Positions 52,245 through 61,340 of a DNA stretch of 64,000 nucleotides are shown piece after piece. Source of the stretch: Candidatus Saccharimonadota bacterium. GTDB lineage: Bacteria; Patescibacteriota; Saccharimonadia; Saccharimonadales; Saccharimonadaceae. The stretch lies in contig JAFRBH010000012.1 in the NCBI GenBank assembly GCA_017404955.1, positions 16,021 to 80,020 of the forward strand, in the 5' to 3' direction. The position numbers and the translations under genes were made by a program. The notes below the pieces were generated by a model. The model did not search any database. It saw only the letters and a program-made list of their open reading frames with translations, and had not been told where the DNA came from. The stretch's first letter is position 1; each line of letters starts with the position of its first letter.

Positions 52245-54498
52245 ACTTCTGCTCAACGTTTTTCATAGAGAGGCTAAGTTTGCCCTTATCGTCAATGGCA
52301 ACCAACTTCACCTTAACTTCTTGACCAACCTTAAGTGCATCAGTCACTTTGTCCAATCTCTTATCAGAAATCTGAGAGATATGAAGCATGCCATCAATAC
52401 CTGGCAAGATGTTTACAAAAGCGCCAAAGTCCTTGATGGTCACAACTTTACCGGTATAGATCTTACCAACTTCTGGTTCCTCAGTAAGACTCTTTACCCA
52501 TTCAAGAGCTTTTTCGATTGCTGCAGCATCGGTACCGGCAATGGTAACTAGACCACTATCTTCAATATCAACGCTAGCACCAGTTTCGGTGGTAATCTTA
52601 TTGATCATCTCACCACCTTTACCAATTACTGCGCCAATCTTATCTGGGTTAATCATGAGTTTCTCAATACGTGGTGCATTGTCAGAAATCTTCTCACGAG
52701 GACCAGGAAGCACAGAAAGCATGTGATTTAGGATAAACATTCTACCATCGTGGCTCTGGGCGATTGCCTTTTCTAGAATCTCAACTGGAAGACCATGAAC
52801 TTTCATATCCATCTGAAGGGCGGTAATACCTTCAGTAGTACCAGTTACCTTAAAGTCCATATCGCCAGCAAAGTCTTCTGCATCCATCAAATCGGTTAGG
52901 ACATAGGCTTTGTCGATATCTTTTGGTGTAATTTCAGTTCCCTTTGGTACATCTACCATCAAGCCCATTGCCACACCAGATACTGGGCGGATTAGAGGCA
53001 CGCCAGCATCCATCAATGCTAGACATGAGGAACAGGTTGCTGCCATAGAAGTAGAACCATTTTGGGACATAATTTCTGTCACGCTTCTAATTGCATATGG
53101 GAAATCTTCAACAGAAGGCAGTACTGGAAGAAGAGCGCGTTCTGCCAAATAGCCATGGCCAACCTCTCTACGACCAGGAGCACCCACACGACCAATTTCG
53201 CCAACAGTGAATGGCGCTGCGTTGTAATGATGCATATATCTACGAATGCCATCAGTCACTTCCATCGTATCAACTACCTGAGCAAAGCTCATTGGCGCGA
53301 GAGTTACGATGTTCATAGCCTGGGTAAGGCCACGAGTAAAGAGTGATGAACCGTGAACACGTGGCAATACAGAAACCTGTGAAGACAAAGGTCTGACTTC
53401 TGTCAATTTTCTACCATCTGGACGTACACCCTCTTCCACGATGCCACGACGCACCTCAGCGTGAACTGCTAGCTCAAATGCCTCAGCATAATCTTTAGCA
53501 TGCTCTGCATCATACCAAGCTCTGATTTCTTCTTCAGAATCAAGTGCCTTTAGATCACTTAGGGTCATTTTCTTAAGCTCGGTGTCAGCCTTAGCAGCGA
53601 CATCAGCAATGTGCTCGTCCCAGAGAGTTTTAGCGAATTCAGCATGCATTTCCTCTAGCAACTCGTCACAAACTTCCTTGCGCTCTAGAACATTTCCACG
53701 AATCTTGCCGCCTGCAAATTTGCCAGCACACCATTTATCAACTCTCTCCTGAATACTCTCTTCTGGAAGTACCAATTCGTATGGCAATTCCTCTGGCTTC
53801 ACTGCTTCGCGTAGCTTCTCCTGAAGCTCAAGAGCTGGCTTACAATTCTCTACTGCCCACTTCATTGCGTCAATGATAACTGATTCTGGCACCTCATTTG
53901 CACCAGCTTCCACCATCATCACCTTACCGTCTCTCACTGCTACTACGAGATCCAGATCAGATTGTTCTCTTTCCTCAGCAGATAAGAACGCCTTGAATTC
54001 CCCATTAATGCGGCCAATGCGAAGACCAGCTACCGGACCATCAAATGGCACGCCGGCACAGTGAAGTGCAGCGGAAGCTGCCACCATACCAACTACATCT
54101 GGGCGGAAACCTGCATCCATTGAAAGCACGGTTGCCACCACCTGAATTTCCTGACGATAACCCTTTGGAAATAGCGGACGAATTGGACGGTCAATCAAAC
54201 GTCCAACCAAAATCGCATTATCAGAAGGTTTGCCTTCACGCTTGATAAACTTACTGCCATTCATCTTACCAGCAGCATAAAACTTTTCTTCGTACTCAAT
54301 AGAAAGTGGGAAGAAATCTTGCTCCACCGGCTTGTCAGAAACCACCACGCTACCAAGAATTGTGGTCTCACCATAGGTCACCAACACCGAAGAAGTAGTC
54401 CTAAAACCAACTCTATTTACCTCTAAGGTAAGGTCTTTGCCGCACCACTTAGTAGAGAGGCGAATCATCTTTTTCCCAGATGGATTAATAATGTCCAT
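52243..54498 (-). CDS. pnp: Polyribonucleotide nucleotidyltransferase (PNPase)
   Basis: 751 residues. Two RNase PH domains, a helical linker, KH (GAVIGKGGEMINKITTETGA) and S1 (GKIYTGKVVTIKDFGAFV) domains. The second core keeps TDGIRRYMHHYNAAPF-type phosphate residues and DAGVPL. Degrades RNA 3' to 5'. Its own mRNA ends in hairpin element C. A leader of about 100 bases precedes the ATG. Confidence 0.97.
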   Translation of the reverse strand: MDIINPSGKKMIRLSTKWCGKDLTLEVNRVGFRTTSSVLVTYGETTILGSVVVSDKPVEQDFFPLSIEYEEKFYAAGKMNGSKFIKREGKPSDNAILVGRLIDRPIRPLFPKGYRQEIQVVATVLSMDAGFRPDVVGMVAASAALHCAGVPFDGPVAGLRIGRINGEFKAFLSAEEREQSDLDLVVAVRDGKVMMVEAGANEVPESVIIDAMKWAVENCKPALELQEKLREAVKPEELPYELVLPEESIQERVDKWCAGKFAGGKIRGNVLERKEVCDELLEEMHAEFAKTLWDEHIADVAAKADTELKKMTLSDLKALDSEEEIRAWYDAEHAKDYAEAFELAVHAEVRRGIVEEGVRPDGRKLTEVRPLSSQVSVLPRVHGSSLFTRGLTQAMNIVTLAPMSFAQVVDTMEVTDGIRRYMHHYNAAPFTVGEIGRVGAPGRREVGHGYLAERALLPVLPSVEDFPYAIRSVTEIMSQNGSTSMAATCSSCLALMDAGVPLIRPVSGVAMGLMVDVPKGTEITPKDIDKAYVLTDLMDAEDFAGDMDFKVTGTTEGITALQMDMKVHGLPVEILEKAIAQSHDGRMFILNHMLSVLPGPREKISDNAPRIEKLMINPDKIGAVIGKGGEMINKITTETGASVDIEDSGLVTIAGTDAAAIEKALEWVKSLTEEPEVGKIYTGKVVTIKDFGAFVNILPGIDGMLHISQISDKRLDKVTDALKVGQEVKVKLVAIDDKGKLSLSMKNVEQK

Positions 54499-54671
54499 GA
54501 AAATATACCTTTCCGGGAAAACATCAGATATTCATCGTCTCTAGAGCTACCTATGCTAACGCCACAGACCACAAGTATCTGCCGTCTTCCCTGTTAATTT
54601 TTAACTTACCCTTATTGTATCATACTTTTTGGGAATCAGGGTCAAAAACTCACCTCCACCCCTTAAAACTA

Positions 54672-54700
54672 TTGACTTTTTACCATAAGTGTGATATAAT
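54672..54700 (+). promoter_or_regulatory. Promoter TTGACT-N17-TATAAT
   Basis: -35 at 54672-54677, 17-base spacer, -10 at 54695-54700. Only 5 bases separate it from the ATG of the small membrane protein gene. Confidence 0.8.
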
Positions 54701-54705
54701 AAACA

Positions 54706-54825
54706 ATGGAACTGGTGATCTGGGCTTTGTGTTTCGCCATTGGGGGTATCCTCTCCTTTCGAATTCGTTCGTTACACACAAAAAAAAGGGTACTCAAAAA
54801 CACAGCTCAGATTACCTTAACTTAG
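54706..54825 (+). CDS. Leaderless small membrane protein, 39 aa
   Basis: ATG at 54706 lies at the predicted transcript start; TAG at 54823-54825. The peptide starts MELVIWALCFAIGGILSF, a single membrane helix, then a basic tail (RIRSLHTKKRVLKNT). It ends 21 bases before the alarmone synthetase gene on the same mRNA. It may be a real small protein or a leader peptide controlling the synthetase. Confidence 0.5.
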   Translation: MELVIWALCFAIGGILSFRIRSLHTKKRVLKNTAQITLT

Positions 54826-54846
54826 CACCTTTACAGGGGGTAAACT

Positions 54847-55581
54847 ATGGAAGAAACAGTGGTAACGCTTGAAAAAGCGTACGATATGGCGTCTGTTGAA
54901 AATGCCTATAGGCAGTATTCTGCAGAATGCGACTGCGGAATGGCTTTAGTATTGGCGAGAATCAATAATATCCAGAAACAGCTGGATATCTTGCCAGAAC
55001 GGAACCCTATAGCTTACATTGAATCGCGCGTGAAAACCTTTGGTAGCGTAGCGAGAAAGTGCTATAGGCGTGGGTTCGTTAAGGAGGGAGAGGCTCTTAC
55101 TATTGATGTCATCAAAGAGCATGTCCGTGACATCGCGGGTATCAGGGTGACAACAACATTCAAGGATGATGTTATCCGCATCTGTGACGAGATCACCCAC
55201 CAACCTGGGATAAACGTAGTAGAAAAGAAAAACTACATCGACAATCCCAAGCCTAATGGGTACAGCTCATTCCATCTCCAGATACAGGTGGAAATCTACT
55301 CGTCTGCAGAACAACAGAGTAAGCTCGTACCTGTAGAGATACAGATACGAGACCGTGCCCAGGACTTGTGGGCTACAATAGAACATATCGTAGCTTACAA
55401 AAATCAAAACAAATCTCCTGAGGCAGAAAAACTGTTCAAGCGTATTGCAGATACGCTTGACAGCTTCGATCAGCTCGCCATCGAGCTTCGTGACTATCAG
55501 CCTGAGTCAACGTCTGCAAAAAAGTCCGAGAAACCATCGGACAAAAAAACGAACAAAATCTTCCAACCAAAACCCACCTAA
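54847..55581 (+). CDS. Small alarmone (p)ppGpp synthetase, RelQ/RelP-like
   Basis: 244 residues, no hydrolase or regulatory domains. YIESRVKTFGSVARKCYRRG carries the ATP-binding R/K motif, VRDIAGIRVTTTFKDDV the metal Asp, KPNGYSSFHLQI the G-loop Tyr, and PVEIQIRDRAQDLWATIEH the second Glu and helix. Makes (p)ppGpp. Stop lies in the terminator stem. AGGGGG precedes the ATG. Confidence 0.9.
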   Translation: MEETVVTLEKAYDMASVENAYRQYSAECDCGMALVLARINNIQKQLDILPERNPIAYIESRVKTFGSVARKCYRRGFVKEGEALTIDVIKEHVRDIAGIRVTTTFKDDVIRICDEITHQPGINVVEKKNYIDNPKPNGYSSFHLQIQVEIYSSAEQQSKLVPVEIQIRDRAQDLWATIEHIVAYKNQNKSPEAEKLFKRIADTLDSFDQLAIELRDYQPESTSAKKSEKPSDKKTNKIFQPKPT

Positions 55582-55597
55582 ATTAGGTGGGTTTTTC
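55569..55597 (+). terminator. Terminator of the alarmone synthetase unit
   Basis: Stem AAAACCCACCT / AGGTGGGTTTT with a 5-base loop, T-run after; it includes the stop codon. Confidence 0.88.
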
Positions 55598-55688
55598 CAT
55601 TTCACCGAGTTAGAACACGATTCGTAACCAAGTGAATGTCTTAGCGGAGTTCCGTGAAATCTCTAAAGACTCCATAGGCCCCTAGCAG

Positions 55689-55955
55689 TTACTTTCTTAG
55701 ACCAAGCTTAGAAACAGTCTTTTTGTAACTCTCGAAATCAGTTTTCTCGAGATACTTAAGAAGTCTCTTGCGCTTGCCGACCATCTGCATCAAGCCACGG
55801 CGAGCCATAAAATCATGTTTATTCTCTTTTACATGCTCGGTGACTTCCTTGATACGCTCAGTCAAGATAGCAATCTGCACCTCTGGGGAGCCGACGTCTT
55901 TCTTAGAACGAGCCATCTTGGAGATAGCCTCTGCCTTCTTCTCTTTTGTTATCAT
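55689..55955 (-). CDS. rpsO: Small ribosomal subunit protein uS15
   Basis: 88 residues, full length. [20 protein letters not shown] and [23 protein letters not shown] are conserved. Preceded by truB upstream, as often seen. Confidence 0.96.
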   Translation of the reverse strand: MITKEKKAEAISKMARSKKDVGSPEVQIAILTERIKEVTEHVKENKHDFMARRGLMQMVGKRKRLLKYLEKTDFESYKKTVSKLGLRK

Positions 55956-56024
55956 GCGCTTTATTATATCACACCCCTATAAATCACGCAAGTCTCTTAA
56001 AAACAACCCTAATAACACGCAAAC

Positions 56025-56819
56025 CTAATCAGTAATACCAAGATCAGAAAGCTTTACCGCATCGGAAACCTTATATTCCCCAATTTGCGTACGCCTGAGC
56101 TCTGTCAAATACCCACCAACGCCAAGTTTCTCCCCAATATCTTCCCCTAACGCTCGAATATACGTCCCTGAACTCACATGACAAGATATTTTCAACTCTG
56201 GCCACTCATAAGACACCACCGCGATATCATAAATTTGCACTTTACGCGTTGGCATTCCTACTTCCACTCCTTTACGAGCCAAATCATATGCCCTCTTCCC
56301 CTCGATCTTCACCGCCGAATAAGCCGGTACTTTTTGCAAAATTTCCCCCTTAAAACTCTCTATCACAGACTGGATTTGAGAAACCTCAGGAATACATTTT
56401 TCTGGCGAACATAAGCGCGCCAACGGGCGCGCGCCAGAGCGAGCAGCTACCTCTGTAACGACAGAGGCAGCGCGTGGCGTTTCGCCAGAGAAATCGTATT
56501 CTGAGATCTCCCCTTCAATATCGCCGGTAGTCGAAGTCTTCCCCAGACAAATCGTTGCCTCATATCTTTTGTCTAATTTCAAGAATTCAGAGGCTTTTTT
56601 CGTTCCAGAACCAAGCAGGCAAATTAAAAGACCCGTCGCAAACGGATCTAGCGTTCCAGCATGACCTACCTTTGCTCTTTTTGGTGGTGTAAGACCTTGA
56701 GAAACAGCCTGCGCTTTTACCTCTTCAGTCAAAACGCGTCTAATCCTCGCAACCACAGCAAACGAACTAAGCCCTGCCGGTTTATCAACCAGTAGTATTT
56801 CTCTATTTAATAAATTCAC
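56025..56819 (-). CDS. truB: tRNA pseudouridine-55 synthase
   Basis: 264 residues. VDKPAGLSSF, KVGHAGTLDPFATGLL with the catalytic Asp, YEATICLGKTSTTGD, PAYSAVKIEGKRAYDLAR and SSGTYIRALGEDIG. Makes Psi55 in tRNA. A central insert with an Arg/Ala-rich stretch (about 117-140) is longer than usual. No PUA domain beyond the short tail. Confidence 0.95.
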   Translation of the reverse strand: MNLLNREILLVDKPAGLSSFAVVARIRRVLTEEVKAQAVSQGLTPPKRAKVGHAGTLDPFATGLLICLLGSGTKKASEFLKLDKRYEATICLGKTSTTGDIEGEISEYDFSGETPRAASVVTEVAARSGARPLARLCSPEKCIPEVSQIQSVIESFKGEILQKVPAYSAVKIEGKRAYDLARKGVEVGMPTRKVQIYDIAVVSYEWPELKISCHVSSGTYIRALGEDIGEKLGVGGYLTELRRTQIGEYKVSDAVKLSDLGITD

Positions 56820-56901
56820 GTACTTATTATATCATGAGCCCTGTAAAGTACTCACAAAAAGTCGTTTTTGTTTTAAGTGTGTTGAGAGTTATTTAACACT
56901 C

Positions 56902-56930
56902 AAAAAAGGCTAGGTTTTCATTCCCTAGCC
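56902..56930 (-). terminator. Terminator of the DHH-like gene unit
   Basis: Minus-strand stem GGCTAGG / CCTAGCC with a 9-base loop, then six T. The stop of the 25-codon small frame lies in the stem. Confidence 0.88.
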
Positions 56931-57002
56931 CTCAGTTTTCACCAGCACGAACATCATTGTAGCTGATATCACAGTGGCGATAATGATTGGCAACATTACC
57001 AT
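56925..57002 (-). CDS. Possible 25-aa membrane micropeptide
   Basis: ATG at 57002, TAG at 56925-56927. The peptide starts MVMLPIIIATVISATMMF and ends LVKTEG, one continuous membrane helix. AGGGA lies 9 bases upstream, overlapping the end of the DHH-like gene. It lies between that gene's stop and a terminator. Unproven. Confidence 0.4.
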   Translation of the reverse strand: MVMLPIIIATVISATMMFVLVKTEG

Positions 57003-57005
57003 ATT

Positions 57006-59015
57006 TTACATCCCTGGTATCTTAAATGACCCTGGATCCTGGACCGGCGGGACTGACGCCGGATCTTGGATCGGCTGGACAATTACCGGATTAACTGGCT
57101 CCGGTGGAGGTGTAACACCTTCTGGAGCTTCCGGTATTCCTAAAGCACTTGATGTATCTTGCGGCTGAGCTGGCTGGATAGGCTGAGCTGGCACCTCTGG
57201 CATTACTGGTGCCTCTGAAACCGCTGGCATTCCTGCCACAGGCGGCATAGGTGGAGGCGGTAATGTTGGACCGGCCGCAACTTCCGGTGCCACTGGTGCT
57301 ATCGGTGCAATTGGTTGAACTTCAGGCATTACTGGCGCAACTGGCGCCGCATTAATCGCTGGGTTTTCCCCTGGAGCAACTGGAGCAGCCGGTGCTGCAG
57401 GTTCCATAGGCTGAGCTACTTGTGCTGGTTGGTTCATCATTGGTTCAACCGGTGCTGCTACTGGACCCATTGTTGGCATTTGATTAGGATCAGCTGGCAT
57501 TGGTTGAGTCACAGGTTGTGCCATTTGTGCAGCAGGTGCTATTTCGGGAGTACTCATCACATCTGGAGCAGCATTTAACGCCAAATTAGCCTCAGGAGTA
57601 TCTGGAGATGCAGCTAACTCCTGCTCCATCATCGCGCCATAGTCCTTCGGTTGCTCAATCTCTTCTGCTGGACTCATCACCCCATCGTTCATATTAACAG
57701 TGTCAGTAGGTGTACCATAAATTTGTTCAACTGGCACTGCGGCACTTGGTACCGCTGCAACTTCTGTAGTCCCATTTTCTGGAGTTAGAGATACATCTGG
57801 TACCGAATTCATAGCATTCGTTGTTGGTTCAGCAGGTTGGCTACCAGAAATCATTTGTTCAAGTTGGGCCTCAGGGCTAATAGTATTATCCGTGCTACCA
57901 GCATCTATCGGTACACTTGATAAATTACCTGTTGTGGCCACTTCCGTACCATCGGTTGGCACTATATCAGGCACCGAAACTTCTGGCACTTCTGGCATTG
58001 GCTCAGACACAGGTGTTTCCGGCTCAGAAATTTCCGGTTCAGATTCTTTTTTCAATTCTTCATCTTCGTGAGAAACATCAATACTGCCCGGTTTTGGTTT
58101 TTTCATCTTCTTTTTTGGCTCTTTCTTTACCTCTGGTTCCGACTCCTTCATCTTATTAATATGAGAAGCTACTACTTGCTGATCTGCACCTTTTTGCATC
58201 AATTCCGCAGAGGCTGCCATCGTTTCTGGAGTAGTTTTATCATTAGAAAATCTCTCAGTTTCCGCAATAATGCCAGCTAAGAGCGCAGTTGCCACATCTT
58301 TCTCAATGCCTTGATTCTCTGCTTTCAAGAATTTCAAAACCATTTCGGAAACAGATGAAGATGTTGGATCATTCCATTCTACACCACCAAGTCTACCAGG
58401 TATTCTATTAGAAATATTGATAGACACTGCATCGTGCATAATCCTGCCATGCTGAGCAAGTGCTGCATCTAAATCTTCAGGTGTAGGAACGTTAAAGGAA
58501 ATCACCATGTCGACATTTACTTCGCCATGAGAGAATTCTAGATCTTTCTCAGAAATCGTGGTGCGATAAGGAGTAATGTAGACCTTCACGAAATCACCCT
58601 CAATCTTGTAGCGCAAGTGGTCAGCTTTTTCCTTATTAAGTGCGATAATAAAATCTTGCAGAGAATTTGTGTTTGTCTCAAAAGTCTTTTCAGGCTCTAA
58701 AAATTCTAGAGCATTTGGAGTTTTACCAGAATAAATTGCAGTCGCATGCTTCCCCATCCTATCAAGGGAAATCGTCAGACCAATTGCTGCTGCAATTTCA
58801 TCAACAGATGGATCTTTTGAAAGTACCACCAAGATACTATCTGCATCCTCAACCTTTTCAACTACCCTATTTAGAGTTTCGTCAACTATTGCATCAGCAG
58901 CAGCATCAACCGCCGCATTAGAGGCTGCATCAGAAACATCAGCATCAGAAACCGGCGCATCGGCTACTGGTACATTTGGTTGATTTTCGTCCTTCTTATC
59001 TGTTTTGTCTGGCAT
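57006..59015 (-). CDS. Degenerate DHH phosphoesterase-like protein with Pro/Ala-rich tail
   Basis: 669 residues. About 50-300 follow the DHH/DHHA1 fold (IAAAIGLTISLDRMGKHATAIYSG, later TALLAGIIAETERF and KTTPETMAASAELMQKGAD). Catalytic residues are gone: DxD at the first motif is replaced, and where the DHH triad is expected the chain reads INISNR. Residues 305-669 are a low-complexity Pro/Ala/Val/Met-rich region. Probably a scaffold or nucleotide-sensing protein; soluble. Confidence 0.7.
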   Translation of the reverse strand: MPDKTDKKDENQPNVPVADAPVSDADVSDAASNAAVDAAADAIVDETLNRVVEKVEDADSILVVLSKDPSVDEIAAAIGLTISLDRMGKHATAIYSGKTPNALEFLEPEKTFETNTNSLQDFIIALNKEKADHLRYKIEGDFVKVYITPYRTTISEKDLEFSHGEVNVDMVISFNVPTPEDLDAALAQHGRIMHDAVSINISNRIPGRLGGVEWNDPTSSSVSEMVLKFLKAENQGIEKDVATALLAGIIAETERFSNDKTTPETMAASAELMQKGADQQVVASHINKMKESEPEVKKEPKKKMKKPKPGSIDVSHEDEELKKESEPEISEPETPVSEPMPEVPEVSVPDIVPTDGTEVATTGNLSSVPIDAGSTDNTISPEAQLEQMISGSQPAEPTTNAMNSVPDVSLTPENGTTEVAAVPSAAVPVEQIYGTPTDTVNMNDGVMSPAEEIEQPKDYGAMMEQELAASPDTPEANLALNAAPDVMSTPEIAPAAQMAQPVTQPMPADPNQMPTMGPVAAPVEPMMNQPAQVAQPMEPAAPAAPVAPGENPAINAAPVAPVMPEVQPIAPIAPVAPEVAAGPTLPPPPMPPVAGMPAVSEAPVMPEVPAQPIQPAQPQDTSSALGIPEAPEGVTPPPEPVNPVIVQPIQDPASVPPVQDPGSFKIPGM

Positions 59016-59095
59016 TTTTATTTTCTAATTAGAATTTATACCTTCAGCTTAGCATAAGCATAAACAAAAGTCAAGGGCTCCAAGAGGAAAATAAA

Positions 59096-60778
59096 TTATT
59101 TTTTAGACGTCTTTTTGGAAGGCTTGCGTTTCAAAGTTCTTTTAACTTTTCCCTTCTCAAGCTCCACTACTCGATCAGCCTTAGCAATCAACTTTTTCTC
59201 ATGTGTTACTAAGATGATAGTGTGATCTTGTTTCAAATCTTGCAAAATATCAGCTAGATTTGGGATTGCCTGCGCACCGATTGAGGAAACTTCGTCAAAT
59301 ATCAAAATTTCCGCTTGAGTCAAGATTGCACGTGCTACCGCCAAGAGCTGCTTATCGCCTTCCGTCAACACACTTTCGTCATCGGTCACAACCGTATTAT
59401 ATTTAGAAGGCAATTTCTTGATAATTTTATCCAAACCTATTCGCTTGCAAACTTCTTCTTGCTTGGCATGATTCTTCTCAACCAACGACAAATTCTCACG
59501 GATACTACTATTTAGTACAAATGGCTTCTGGAAAACGCCGGACACATTAGAATTATGAACTCGCTTGCTGTAGTTATAAATATTTTCGCCATCAATCAAA
59601 ATCTGACCAGAATTTACGCGCTCCAAACGGTGAAGCAAATTCACAATTGAAGTCTTGCCAGCACCTTTTTCGCCCACAATTGCTGTAATTTCATTCGGCC
59701 TTGCCTTGAAACTCACACCCTTTAGCACTGGACCTTTTCCACGATTCAGTCTCACATTTTGAAATTCTACTAGTCCGTTAATATAATCATTATCAAAATC
59801 GCCAAACTCAATTTCTGATTTTTGAGTATAGTCTAGTAAACGCTTCACCCTGCTCAAATTCACGCTATACTCTTCAAGTGGCCTCAAAACATCTCGCCAT
59901 AGTTCATTCGTCGTAGTTGTAACTTGCTCGAAATATGATATTAGAAGCACTAAAGTCGCAATCGTCATCTCGCCATTAATTACGAAGAACGCCATCATAA
60001 TATAAAGCGCGATTTTGCCAAGGTAAGTTAGCCATTCATCGTGTAGATAAATTTTCTCCCGATCCAGTCTGCGTTTTAAGTATTGTTCTGCCCATCTTTT
60101 CGCCGCACTGTTGTATTTCTGTTGCATTGCCGAAAGAAGATTCATCGCCTTAATTTGTGACGAATTGGTCGCTACCTGATTTACAACGTTAGTCGTTTTG
60201 TCCTCATACTTTCTACACCCATCAAAATGTTTAGCATAAGCCTTCGTATTTTTACCCATCAAAATCATATAGATAATATCGACTAATACCGCAACAAGCG
60301 CTACCCATATATTGCTAAACACAAAAATTGCAAAAATTATGATCAGCTTAATACCTTTAGAAATCGCGCAAGTCAAACAATCAAAAATATCTACCACCCA
60401 CCTTATGTCGTCCGTACAAGTAGCAATAACTTTTCCGCGAGATAATTCATCAAAGATGCCGTTATTTACTGCAATATGTTCCAATAACTTTTTCTGTAAA
60501 AGAATATGAAAATCTCTTGCTGTATTCATATACATTCGCCAAATTACAGTTCTGACGGTTGTGTACACAGCATAAGAAACCAGATACAATACTGACCATT
60601 GTAATACCTCTCCTATGGTTCCACCTCGCGTCAATACTCCGATAATTTCTGATGTAGCAAGTGGCGGCAGGAGTAGTGCCCCCTCCATCAGAAGATGCAA
60701 AACTATGTAGACGCAAAATCTACTGTTCTTTACCCCAGTAATTGCACGCATATCTTTATAGTACTGAAAATATCTCAT
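59096..60778 (-). CDS. ABC transporter, fused permease and ATPase
   Basis: 560 residues. Five or six membrane helices (to about 300), then an ATPase domain with Walker A VGEKGAGKTS, a deviant signature LTEGDKQLLAVARA in place of LSGGQ, Walker B ILIFDEVSS (with Glu kept) and switch VTHEKK. Homodimeric exporter type; substrate unknown. Promoter TTGACT-N17-TATACT upstream, and GGTAGGAT as ribosome site. Lys-rich C-terminus. Confidence 0.9.
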   Translation of the reverse strand: MRYFQYYKDMRAITGVKNSRFCVYIVLHLLMEGALLLPPLATSEIIGVLTRGGTIGEVLQWSVLYLVSYAVYTTVRTVIWRMYMNTARDFHILLQKKLLEHIAVNNGIFDELSRGKVIATCTDDIRWVVDIFDCLTCAISKGIKLIIIFAIFVFSNIWVALVAVLVDIIYMILMGKNTKAYAKHFDGCRKYEDKTTNVVNQVATNSSQIKAMNLLSAMQQKYNSAAKRWAEQYLKRRLDREKIYLHDEWLTYLGKIALYIMMAFFVINGEMTIATLVLLISYFEQVTTTTNELWRDVLRPLEEYSVNLSRVKRLLDYTQKSEIEFGDFDNDYINGLVEFQNVRLNRGKGPVLKGVSFKARPNEITAIVGEKGAGKTSIVNLLHRLERVNSGQILIDGENIYNYSKRVHNSNVSGVFQKPFVLNSSIRENLSLVEKNHAKQEEVCKRIGLDKIIKKLPSKYNTVVTDDESVLTEGDKQLLAVARAILTQAEILIFDEVSSIGAQAIPNLADILQDLKQDHTIILVTHEKKLIAKADRVVELEKGKVKRTLKRKPSKKTSKK

Positions 60779-60913
60779 ATCCTACCCGAAATTAATTTAA
60801 GTATAACCGAAATAAAAACAGAAGTCAATTAAACATCAATCTCTTTACTTTTTTAAAAGAATAAGGTATAATTACCCTTAATATAAATTATTAATTTAAC
60901 CTATAGGAAAAAT

Positions 60914-61300
60914 ATGCCGATTATTAAATCTGCTAAGAAGGCCGCTCGCCAAGCTGAAAAACGCACTGAGCACAACAAAGAAATCAAGCGCGCTATCAAA
61001 GCCGCTCTTAAGGAATTCAAAGCAAAACCAACTGCCGAGAATCTTGCTAAACTTCAGTCTGAATACGACAAAGCTGTCAAAAAAGATTTGATGAAGAAAA
61101 ACACTGCTTCTCGCCGCAAAGCTGCCGCTGCTAAGGTCGCTAAAGCTGCTGGCACTAAGCCTGCTAAGGCCACCAAAAAAGCTGCCGCAAAACCAGCTGC
61201 TAAGAAACCTGCTGCTAAGAAAGCTCCAGCTAAGAAACCTGCAGCAAAGAAGCCTGCCGCTAAAAAGGCTCCAGCTAAGAAACCAGCTACTAAGAAATAG
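60914..61300 (+). CDS. rpsT: Small ribosomal subunit protein bS20 with histone-like tail
   Basis: 128 residues, usual length about 86. SAKKAARQAEKRTEHNKEIKR and KKNTASRRKAAAAKVAKA are the S20 helices. Then comes a 40-residue tail of PAAKKPAAKKAPAKK-type repeats like histone H1. The ATG has AGGAAA upstream and TATAAT at about -50. The tail may bind rRNA or DNA. Confidence 0.93.
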   Translation: MPIIKSAKKAARQAEKRTEHNKEIKRAIKAALKEFKAKPTAENLAKLQSEYDKAVKKDLMKKNTASRRKAAAAKVAKAAGTKPAKATKKAAAKPAAKKPAAKKAPAKKPAAKKPAAKKAPAKKPATKK

Positions 61301-61308
61301 TTTTTAAA

Positions 61309-61340
61309 AGAACCTGCAACTTCTGCAGGTTCTTTTTTAT
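61309..61340 (+). terminator. Bidirectional terminator between rpsT and holA
   Basis: Stem AGAACCTGCA / TGCAGGTTCT with a 5-base loop and T-run; convergent genes end on both sides. Confidence 0.88.

Noticed and set aside
61180..61300. Tandem DNA repeat at the end of rpsT
   Set aside because: The repeats are degenerate Ala-Lys-Pro codons in frame, better explained as a protein tail than as a mobile or CRISPR-like repeat.
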